A model generated the notes under the pieces. It saw nothing but the letters and a program-made list of their open reading frames with translations, searched no databases and was not told the origin of the DNA. Shown here piece by piece: positions 7,151 through 12,403 of a DNA stretch of 12,403 bases. The DNA lies in NCBI GenBank assembly GCA_964459985.1, contig CAYWOS010000054.1, positions 1 to 12,403 of the forward strand, given 5' to 3'. The translations under genes were made by a program, and so were the position numbers. Numbering within the stretch: position 1 is the first letter of the stretch; the number at the start of each line of letters is the position of its first letter. Source of the stretch: CAYWOS01 sp964459985. Its GTDB lineage: Bacteria; Bacillota; Clostridia; Christensenellales; Aristaeellaceae.

Positions 7151-7174
7151 CGAAAGAACGAAAGAACGAAAGAG
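7151..7174 (+). repeat. Three tandem copies of an 8-base unit in the 5' leader
   Basis: CGAAAGAA occurs twice (7151-7158, 7159-7166), followed by CGAAAGAG (7167-7174). The array fills the whole distance between the -10 box and the ribosome binding site GAGGGA at 7172-7177, which overlaps the last copy. Gain or loss of a unit would move the promoter relative to the start codon without touching the coding frame. Confidence 0.8.
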
Positions 7175-7182
7175 GGATTTGT

Positions 7183-7887
7183 ATGAGCAAGGCGATCCTG
7201 ACGATTGACGACGCGCCGACCCGCATCACGCCCCGGATCGTCGATTATCTCCAATCCAAGGGGATCGTTCCGGTCATTAGTTTCATCGGCGCGAAGATCG
7301 ACGAGTGTTTCGACGAAGCGGTTTACGCCGCGAAAAGCGGCGCGGTGATTGGGAATCACGGGTTTTCCCATCCGCATTTTTCCGAGATCACGCTGGCGCA
7401 AGCGCGGGACGAGATCCTCAAAACCGAGCGGGAAATCGACCGCGTCTGTCGCTTCGCGGGCGTCGAAAGGGAGCACAGGGTTTTTCGCTTTCCCTACGGC
7501 GACAAGGGCGGGGAGCGGTACGAGGCGCTTCAGCAATTGCTTCGGGAATTCCGCTTTGAACGGCTTGACGATACGGCTGTCCGCTTTCCGTGGTGGGAAA
7601 CCTATCATCTTGATACGGACATCGATATGAAATGGACGTTTGATTTCGTCGAGTACGAAATGGCATGGGACAACGGCTCCACATGGGATGACGTCATCCG
7701 GCACATTCACGACGCGCATCCCGCGATGGGCGGCAGTCTTCTCGAAAAGGACGCGACCCACATCGTTTTGATTCATGATATGGAGCAAACGGATCGGTTT
7801 ATGGAGAAATATTTCGAAAAACTGATCGATTATGCGCTGGCTTGTCGGGTCGAGTTCATCCGACCCCGTTTTCTGACGCCGGGCTGA
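7183..7887 (+). CDS. Polysaccharide deacetylase (NodB/CE4) family protein, apparently cytoplasmic
   Basis: A 234-aa protein with the NodB deacetylase motifs: LTIDDAP (6-12) as motif 1, with D9 the likely base and D10 a metal ligand; GNHGFSHPH (57-65) as motif 2, with H59 and H63 as metal ligands; FRFPYGD (101-107) as motif 3; and IVLIHD (194-199) as motif 5, with H198. All metal-binding and catalytic residues appear intact, so activity is likely. CE4 enzymes remove acetyl groups from chitin oligomers, peptidoglycan or xylan. The usual signal peptide or membrane anchor is missing, so the substrate is probably a soluble intracellular N- or O-acetylated compound. Residues 130-190 between motifs 3 and 5 are rich in Trp, Asp and Glu and not typical of peptidoglycan deacetylases. 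It is monocistronic, with its own promoter, and no clear terminator was seen after it. Family assignment is strong, substrate unknown. Confidence 0.88.
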   Translation: MSKAILTIDDAPTRITPRIVDYLQSKGIVPVISFIGAKIDECFDEAVYAAKSGAVIGNHGFSHPHFSEITLAQARDEILKTEREIDRVCRFAGVEREHRVFRFPYGDKGGERYEALQQLLREFRFERLDDTAVRFPWWETYHLDTDIDMKWTFDFVEYEMAWDNGSTWDDVIRHIHDAHPAMGGSLLEKDATHIVLIHDMEQTDRFMEKYFEKLIDYALACRVEFIRPRFLTPG

Positions 7888-7939
7888 CGCGCCGCCGTGA
7901 AAAAAGCGCGGGAATTTGTCGAATTTGCGTATTTTTCGA

Positions 7940-7968
7940 TTGTCAAACGCGCGCGGGCGTGCTATAAT
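7940..7968 (+). promoter_or_regulatory. Promoter of the flavoprotein operon
   Basis: TTGTCA (7940-7945) and a perfect TATAAT (7963-7968) are separated by exactly 17 bases. The expected start near 7975 gives a leader of about 100 bases before the first gene, longer than those of the other two promoters here. Confidence 0.85.
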
Positions 7969-8004
7969 GCGCGAGGTATGAGCGATCCGGTTGCGGAGAC
8001 AATG

Positions 8005-8049
8005 AGAGCAGCGCGGGCACAGCCTTGATTCGGGCGTGCTGACTGCTCT
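8005..8049 (+). promoter_or_regulatory. Structured 5' leader hairpin ahead of the flavoprotein operon
   Basis: AGAGCAG (8005-8011) pairs with CTGCTCT (8043-8049). Inside, GCAC (8017-8020) pairs with GTGC (8036-8039), and after a bulged A, GCC (8022-8024) pairs with GGC (8033-8035), closing a loop of eight bases. The stem is followed by ATTTCATTTA, a weak U-rich run, then by the ribosome binding site AAGGAG (8067-8072). The layout suits a leader terminator or protein-binding hairpin. In Bacillus and many Clostridia the antiterminator GlpP acts on such leaders of glycerol-3-phosphate genes. That GlpP is the regulator here is inference, since its gene is not in the window. Confidence 0.5.
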
Positions 8050-8078
8050 ATTTCATTTACGGAGAGAAGGAGATTACC

Positions 8079-9512
8079 ATGTTTGATGTTGCGATCATCG
8101 GCTGCGGCGTCATCGGCGCGGCGACGGCGTTCGAATTGTCCAAGCGCAGGCTGTCCGTCGTCGTCCTCGAAAAAGAAAACGACGTGGCGACGGGCGCTTC
8201 GCGCGCCAACAGCGCCATCATCCACGCCGGGTACGATCCCGCGCCCGGCACGCTGATGGCCAAGCTCAACGTGCGCGGCAACGCCATGACGGAAAAGCTC
8301 TGCAAAGATTTGAGCGTGCCCTTCAAGCGCATCGGCTCTTTGGTGCTGGCGTTCAATGAGGACGAAATGGAAACCGTCAAAACGCTCTATGAGCGCGGCG
8401 TCAAAAACGGCGTGCCCGATCAGAAGATTCTGACCGCCGAGGAAGTCCGCGCCATCGAGCCGGAAGTCGGCGACATCGCGGGCGCGCTGTACGCGCCGTC
8501 GGCGGGCATCATCAATCCGTGGGAATACACGCTCGCCCTCGCCGAAACCGCCGTCAAAAACGGCGTCAAGCTCATGCTCAATACAAGGGTGACGGGCATC
8601 GGCAAGGCGGAAACGCATTACGCGATTCATACCGATCGGGGCGATATCGAAGCGAAGTACGTCGTCAACGCCGCCGGCGTTGAAAGCGGAGAAATCCACG
8701 ACATGGTCGCCGCGCCGACCTTCAAAATCAACGCCAATCGCGGCGAATACTACCTGATGGACAAGAGCGAGGGCACGCGCGCCAAACACGTCATTTTCCA
8801 GTGCCCCAACAAGGACGGCAAGGGCGTGCTCGTATCGCCCACCGTGCACGGCAACCTGATCGTCGGGCCGACGGCGGTGGCCTCGGACGAGCCCGAGCGC
8901 GTCGAAACGACGGCGGCGGGGCTGGCGTTCGTGCGCGAGAAATCGCTCAAGAGCGTGCCGTCCATCAATTTTCGCCAGTCCATCCGCAATTTCGCCGGGA
9001 TGCGCGCCAACCCGGACAAGGACGAATTCCAGATCGGCGTCGCCGCGCCGCGTTTTATCGATCTGGCGGGCATCAAATCGCCCGGTCTGTCCTCCGCGCC
9101 CGCCATCGCCGAAACGGCGCTCGAATTGCTCGCGGGCGAAGGATTGAAGATGGAAATCAACAAGGACGCGATCACGACGCGTGAAAAGATCCGCTTCAAC
9201 GAGTTGAGCGAGGACGAAAAGAAAGCCGTCATCGCCAAGAACCCGCTCTACGGCCGCGTGATCTGCCGGTGCGAGACGGTGACCGAGGGCGAGATCGTGG
9301 ACGCCGTCCGCAGCCCCATTCCGCCGTGCAGTATCGACGGCGTCAAGCGCCGCGCCGGCGCGGGCATGGGACGCTGTCAGGGCGGCTTCTGCGGGCCGCG
9401 CGTGCTGGATATCCTGTCGCGCGAATTGCATATTTCGCCGATGGACGTGCTCAAGGATCAAGCGGGCAGCGTCGTGCTCATGAGCGAAACCAAGCGGGAG
9501 GTGGCAGAATAA
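8079..9512 (+). CDS. FAD-dependent glycerol-3-phosphate dehydrogenase-like protein (GlpO/LhgO type) with C-terminal BFD-like [2Fe-2S] domain
   Basis: A 477-aa soluble flavoprotein. The N-terminal Rossmann fold is GCGVIGAATAFELS (8-21), with the acidic residue of VVLEKE ending the second strand: a DAO-type FAD site. ASRANSAIIHAGYD and PGTLMAKLNVRGN follow, typical of the COG0579/GlpO-like group. IRNFAGMRANPDKDEFQIG near residue 310 forms the second FAD/substrate segment. From about 390 comes a BFD-like domain with four cysteines, C396 and C398 (CRC) and C433 and C438 (CQGGFC), the usual pattern for a [2Fe-2S] cluster. Likely reaction: oxidation of sn-glycerol-3-phosphate to dihydroxyacetone phosphate, passing electrons via Fe-S to the next gene product. 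L-2-hydroxyglutarate or another 2-hydroxy acid remains possible. The start has AAGGAG seven bases upstream. The TAA overlaps the next ATG by one base (TAATG), so the two are translationally coupled. Confidence 0.85.
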   Translation: MFDVAIIGCGVIGAATAFELSKRRLSVVVLEKENDVATGASRANSAIIHAGYDPAPGTLMAKLNVRGNAMTEKLCKDLSVPFKRIGSLVLAFNEDEMETVKTLYERGVKNGVPDQKILTAEEVRAIEPEVGDIAGALYAPSAGIINPWEYTLALAETAVKNGVKLMLNTRVTGIGKAETHYAIHTDRGDIEAKYVVNAAGVESGEIHDMVAAPTFKINANRGEYYLMDKSEGTRAKHVIFQCPNKDGKGVLVSPTVHGNLIVGPTAVASDEPERVETTAAGLAFVREKSLKSVPSINFRQSIRNFAGMRANPDKDEFQIGVAAPRFIDLAGIKSPGLSSAPAIAETALELLAGEGLKMEINKDAITTREKIRFNELSEDEKKAVIAKNPLYGRVICRCETVTEGEIVDAVRSPIPPCSIDGVKRRAGAGMGRCQGGFCGPRVLDILSRELHISPMDVLKDQAGSVVLMSETKREVAE

Positions 9513-10768
9513 TGTATGATCTGATCGTCGTGGGCGGCGGTCCGGCCGGTCTCGCCGCCGCCGTCAGCGCCTATCACAAAGGGCTGAAGAATATCCTGAT
9601 CGTCGAGCGCGACAAGGAACTGGGCGGCATACTCAACCAGTGTATTCACAACGGGTTCGGCCTGCACCGCTTCAAGGAGGAACTGACCGGCCCCGAATAC
9701 GCCGCGCGGTTCATCGATATGCTGAACGACACTTCGGTCGAAGTCAAGCTCGACACCATGGTGCTCGAGGTCACGAACGACCGCCGCGTCCACCTCATCA
9801 GCGAAAAAGAGGGCTATCAGGTGGTCGAGGGCAAGTCTGTCGTATTGTCGATGGGCTGCCGCGAGCGCACGCGCGGCGCGATCGCCATCCCCGGCGACCG
9901 TCCTTCGGGCGTGTTCACCGCCGGCACGGCGCAGCGCTATCTCAATATGGAAGGCTACATGGTCGGCAAGCGCGTCGTTATTCTCGGCTCGGGCGATATC
10001 GGATTGATCATGGCGCGCCGCATGACGCTCGAGGGCGCGAAGGTGCTGGCGTGCGTCGAGCTCATGCCGTACTCCGGCGGCCTGACGCGCAACATCGTGC
10101 AGTGCCTGCAGGATTTCGACATCCCGCTCTATCTCTCGCACACCATCACCAACATCATCGCCAAGGACAACCGCGTGTCGCACGTCACCATCGCCAAGGT
10201 CGGCCCCGACCGCCTGCCCGTCAAGGGCAGCGAGATCGAGTATGACTGCGATACCGTGCTGCTTTCGGTCGGCCTGATCCCCGAGAACGAGCTGACCCGC
10301 GCCGCCGGCATTGAAATGGACCCGCGCACCAACGGCGCGGTGGTGTATGAGAACATGGAAACCTCGGCGCAGGGCATTTTCGCCTGCGGCAATGTCGTGC
10401 ACGTTCACGATCTGGTGGACTACGTTTCCGCCGAGAGCGAGCGCGCCGGCGCGGCGGCGGCGGATTACGTGCTGAACGGGCAGGCGGACGCGCCCGCCGT
10501 GCCGCTCAAAAACGGCGCGGGCGTGGGCTACACCGTGCCGCAGCGCATCCGCGTCGAACGCGTGCAGAAGTTCGCCGAGGTATTCTTCCGCGTCAACCGC
10601 ATTTTTAAGGACAGCGTGATCAAGGTGGTATCGGGCGGCGAAACGCTGACTTCCTTCAAGCGCGAGCACATGGCGCCCGGCGAAATGGAACGCGTTCTTC
10701 TGACCCGTCCCGTGCTGGACAAAGCGGCGGACGACATCATCATCACCTGCGAGGAGGCGGCGCAATGA
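9512..10768 (+). CDS. NAD(P)/FAD-dependent oxidoreductase, partner of the dehydrogenase
   Basis: A 418-aa pyridine nucleotide-disulfide type flavoprotein. The FAD motif GGGPAG is at 8-13, followed by ERDKELGGILNQCIHNGFGLH with C44, a segment conserved in this subfamily and in the HcnB and sarcosine-oxidase-alpha relatives. MGCRERTRG (114-122) follows. The second dinucleotide motif GSGDIG is at 159-164 with E183 at the end of the next strand, which favours NAD over NADP. GIFACGNVVHVHDLVDYV is the C-terminal FAD-binding segment. It probably takes electrons from the upstream Fe-S flavoprotein to NAD(+) or another carrier, as a heteromeric dehydrogenase. ATG 9512-9514 is chosen because the homology begins at MYDLIVVGGG and GGGAGGTGG lies upstream at 9496-9504. 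An open frame reaching further left is an overlap artefact within the preceding gene. Confidence 0.87.
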   Translation: MYDLIVVGGGPAGLAAAVSAYHKGLKNILIVERDKELGGILNQCIHNGFGLHRFKEELTGPEYAARFIDMLNDTSVEVKLDTMVLEVTNDRRVHLISEKEGYQVVEGKSVVLSMGCRERTRGAIAIPGDRPSGVFTAGTAQRYLNMEGYMVGKRVVILGSGDIGLIMARRMTLEGAKVLACVELMPYSGGLTRNIVQCLQDFDIPLYLSHTITNIIAKDNRVSHVTIAKVGPDRLPVKGSEIEYDCDTVLLSVGLIPENELTRAAGIEMDPRTNGAVVYENMETSAQGIFACGNVVHVHDLVDYVSAESERAGAAAADYVLNGQADAPAVPLKNGAGVGYTVPQRIRVERVQKFAEVFFRVNRIFKDSVIKVVSGGETLTSFKREHMAPGEMERVLLTRPVLDKAADDIIITCEEAAQ

Positions 10769-11109
10769 AAGAGCTGATCTGCATCGTATGCCCCAAGGGC
10801 TGCCATCTGCACGTGGACGACGAACACGGCTACACCGTGACCGGGCATTCCTGCCCGCGCGGCGAGGCGTACGGACATAACGAAATCAAAAATCCCACCC
10901 GCGTCCTCACCTCGACCGTGCGCATCGCGGGCGCGCGCTACCGCCGCTGCCCCGTTAAAACGGCGTCCGCCGTGCCCAAGGGCAAGCTCATGGACATCAT
11001 GCGCGATTTGAACGGCGTCGATCTGACCTCTCCCGTCAGGATCGGTCAGGTCGTGCTGAAGAACGTCGAGGACACGGGCGTCGACGTCGTGGCGACCAAG
11101 AACCTGTAA
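10765..11109 (+). CDS. DUF1667 cysteine-rich small protein
   Basis: A 114-aa soluble protein. The N terminus has a C-x2-C-x3-C pattern at C6, C9 and C13 (CIVCPKGC), with a fourth cysteine C30 in HSCPRGEAYG and a fifth, C62, in RRCPVKT. This is the DUF1667 family, found directly after GlpO-like and FAD oxidoreductase genes in Clostridia and Thermotogae. The cysteine spacing suggests an Fe-S cluster or bound zinc; a structural or electron-transfer subunit is the natural guess. Its ATG overlaps the preceding stop as ATGA (10765-10768), with GAGGAGG at 10751-10757, so it is made together with the oxidoreductase. No biochemical function is known to me for the family. Confidence 0.87.
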   Translation: MKELICIVCPKGCHLHVDDEHGYTVTGHSCPRGEAYGHNEIKNPTRVLTSTVRIAGARYRRCPVKTASAVPKGKLMDIMRDLNGVDLTSPVRIGQVVLKNVEDTGVDVVATKNL

Positions 11110-11140
11110 GCGGTACCGAATTCGGGTTTAATTTCGTAAA

Positions 11141-11171
11141 AAGCCGCCGTCTCGTCATGAGGCGGCGGCTT
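11141..11171. terminator. Bidirectional intrinsic terminator between convergent genes
   Basis: AAGCCGCCGTCTC (11141-11153) pairs with GAGGCGGCGGCTT (11159-11171), 13 base pairs with one G-U, around the loop GTCAT. On the minus strand the stem runs into TTTTTAC, a good tail for ending the GH127 transcript. On the plus strand the tail is CTTGTTTG, weaker, ending the flavoprotein operon. The remainder of the 97-base gap between the two genes holds nothing else visible. Confidence 0.85.
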
Positions 11172-11206
11172 GTTTGCCGGATGATTCCGTGCTTTCGTTC
11201 GCGCCC

Positions 11207-12403
11207 TCAACCGCGCAGGCGGCGCACCCACACCGTCATATCGCCCGCGCCGCGATTGCCCCAGAAATAGTACGGCACGAAGGTCAGCGTGACCGGCTCC
11301 TCCGCCGGCGCCTCGCCGGCGTACAGCGCGCCGCCCGTCGTTTCGCGGATGCCCTCGCATTCGATGGAAACCGCGCCGTCAGGCATTTGACCGTGCGCGG
11401 ACGCCGTCGGCCGGCGCGCGTCCACCGCGCAGTTCCATAGCTGTCCGCCGTTGTCCGTTTCCTCTAAACAGTATACAAGCGGGCCGCGCGTCAGCGCCGT
11501 TTTGCCGGCGTATTCGGGGATGCGCGCGTTCGCCGTGACAAAGCGCGGCGTCATGCCGAAGTTAATCTCCACGGTATCGCCGTTTCGGAACGTCCGATCG
11601 ATCACAAGATAGCCGTTTTGCGTGTCGCGGGGCAGGGGAGCGCCGTTGAGCGCCGCGTCGAAACTTTCCGCCCACGTCGGCACGCGCAGGCGCAGCGAGA
11701 ACGCGGCGGGCGCGGCGAGCGACAGTTCCGCGCGGACGCGGCCGTCCCACGGGAAGCCGGACGCGAGCGTCAGGCGCACGTCCACGCCGCCGAGCTTCGC
11801 CTTCGCTTCGGAGGATACGTACTGCTCGATAAACAGCTTGTCGTCGTCCGCGGCGTAGAGATACTTGCCCAGCCCCGTCAGCGTGCGCAGGATGTTGGGC
11901 GGGCAGCAGGCGCAGCCGAACCAGCCCTGCCTGTCGGGATCGACCGCCATTTCGGGGCGCTTGAGGCATCTGTCCCGCCAGACCTCGAGCGGATTGATAT
12001 AGAAATACTTTGTGCCGTCCAGCGACATGCCGGACAAAACGCCGTTGTACAGCGAGCGCTCGACGGTGTCGCCGTAACGCGCGTCTGAATGAATGCGCCC
12101 GAGCCGCGCCGCCGTCATCATCAGCGCGACGGAAGCGCAGCTTTCACAGTAGCAGGTGTCGGGCGGCAGATCGTAATCGAAGGTGAACGCCTCGCCGTCG
12201 TGCGACGATCCCACGCCGCCGGTGATGTACATCTGCCTGTCCGTGATATCGGAAAACACCCTGTCCGCCGCCTGAATCAGCGTATCGTCGCCGCTTTCCG
12301 CGCCGACGTCCGCCATGCCCGCGAGCATGTAGAGCTGGCGGACGGCGTGCCCCCGCGCCTCCGTCTGCTCGCGCACCGGCTTGTCCGCCTGATGGTAGGC
12401 GTA
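11207..12403 (-). CDS. GH127 beta-L-arabinofuranosidase (DUF1680), C-terminal part; runs off the right edge
   Basis: The frame is open to the window end (398 residues); full family members are about 650, so about 250 N-terminal residues lie outside. The visible codons before residue 1 of the usual open frame (KPVREQTEARGHAVR) match the family, so no start codon is in the window. Numbering from the GTG at 12374-12376, E62 (HDGEAF), E78 and C80 (CYCESC), and C157 and C158 (GCACCPPN) match the catalytic acid/base Glu322, zinc ligands Glu338 and Cys340, nucleophile Cys417 and ligand Cys418 of Bifidobacterium longum HypBA1, with the same spacing (offset 260). The zinc-thiolate retaining mechanism is therefore expected to be intact. 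The C-terminal half carries the beta-sandwich segments. The enzyme releases L-arabinose from beta-linked arabinofuranosides such as hydroxyproline-linked or pectic side chains. No signal peptide can be judged. GH146, a close relative, is an alternative. Confidence 0.92.
   Translation of the reverse strand, partial: YAYHQADKPVREQTEARGHAVRQLYMLAGMADVGAESGDDTLIQAADRVFSDITDRQMYITGGVGSSHDGEAFTFDYDLPPDTCYCESCASVALMMTAARLGRIHSDARYGDTVERSLYNGVLSGMSLDGTKYFYINPLEVWRDRCLKRPEMAVDPDRQGWFGCACCPPNILRTLTGLGKYLYAADDDKLFIEQYVSSEAKAKLGGVDVRLTLASGFPWDGRVRAELSLAAPAAFSLRLRVPTWAESFDAALNGAPLPRDTQNGYLVIDRTFRNGDTVEINFGMTPRFVTANARIPEYAGKTALTRGPLVYCLEETDNGGQLWNCAVDARRPTASAHGQMPDGAVSIECEGIRETTGGALYAGEAPAEEPVTLTFVPYYFWGNRGAGDMTVWVRRLRG

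Noticed and set aside
6952..7788. Minus-strand frame across the deacetylase and the divergent region
   Set aside because: It crosses two good promoters and the tandem repeat and has no domain. The plus-strand NodB motifs decide the coding strand.
7888..7939. Terminator for the deacetylase gene
   Set aside because: No stem of useful length followed by a T-run was found; only a short direct repeat GAATTT is present.
7962..9461. A 499-codon minus-strand frame opposite the first flavoprotein gene
   Set aside because: Composition is Arg/Ala/Asp/His-rich without motifs, and it would cover the promoter and leader at 7940-8078. It is a shadow of the real gene.
9458..10765. A 435-codon minus-strand frame opposite the NAD/FAD oxidoreductase
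   Set aside because: Same artefact: no motif, no plausible start signal, and the plus strand has clear dinucleotide-binding motifs.
1..12403. Mobile elements, CRISPR arrays, tRNA or rRNA genes, phage or defence genes
   Set aside because: No transposase or integrase motifs, no regularly spaced repeats, and no cloverleaf or rRNA-like segments were recognised. The long genes account for nearly all of the sequence.

Overview
The window is one strand of a GC-rich bacterial chromosome, probably a Gram-positive anaerobe of the Clostridia type. This is inferred from strong AGGAGG-type ribosome binding sites, promoters close to TTGACA-N17-TATAAT, and an Fe-S flavoprotein trio with a DUF1667 protein that is typical of Clostridia and Thermotogae. 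A beta-L-arabinofuranosidase points to a plant-glycan diet, as in gut or rumen. No species can be named from the sequence alone.

Layout: (a) 2-184, plus strand, the tail of a gene cut by the window edge, with a ProC-like SPGGTT motif. (b) 168-6905, minus strand, a peptide-uptake operon read from right to left: solute-binding protein (oppA), two permeases (oppB, oppC), two ATPases (oppD, oppF) and a cytoplasmic M42 metallopeptidase. A strong promoter lies at 6959-6987. A 13-bp GC-rich hairpin separates oppA from oppB and probably lowers expression of the downstream genes relative to oppA. (c) 6906-7182, a divergent control region. (d) 7183-7887, plus strand, a NodB/CE4-type deacetylase with no signal peptide. 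(e) 7888-8078, a consensus promoter and a structured leader. (f) 8079-11109, plus strand, three overlapping genes: a GlpO/LhgO-like FAD dehydrogenase with a C-terminal BFD-like Fe-S domain, an NAD/FAD oxidoreductase, and a small cysteine-rich DUF1667 protein. (g) 11141-11171, a bidirectional terminator. (h) 11207-12403, minus strand, the C-terminal 60% of a GH127 beta-L-arabinofuranosidase that runs off the right edge.

How the genes work together: the opp operon would import oligopeptides, and its last gene would trim them in the cytoplasm. The flavoprotein trio would oxidise a small hydroxy substrate, most likely glycerol-3-phosphate, and pass electrons through [2Fe-2S] and FAD centres to NAD or another carrier. 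The GH127 enzyme would release L-arabinose from plant glycans. No mobile element, CRISPR array, tRNA or rRNA was seen. The parts least explained by known biology are the DUF1667 trio with its structured leader, and a substrate-binding protein that has no lipid-anchor cysteine but carries five clustered cysteines.
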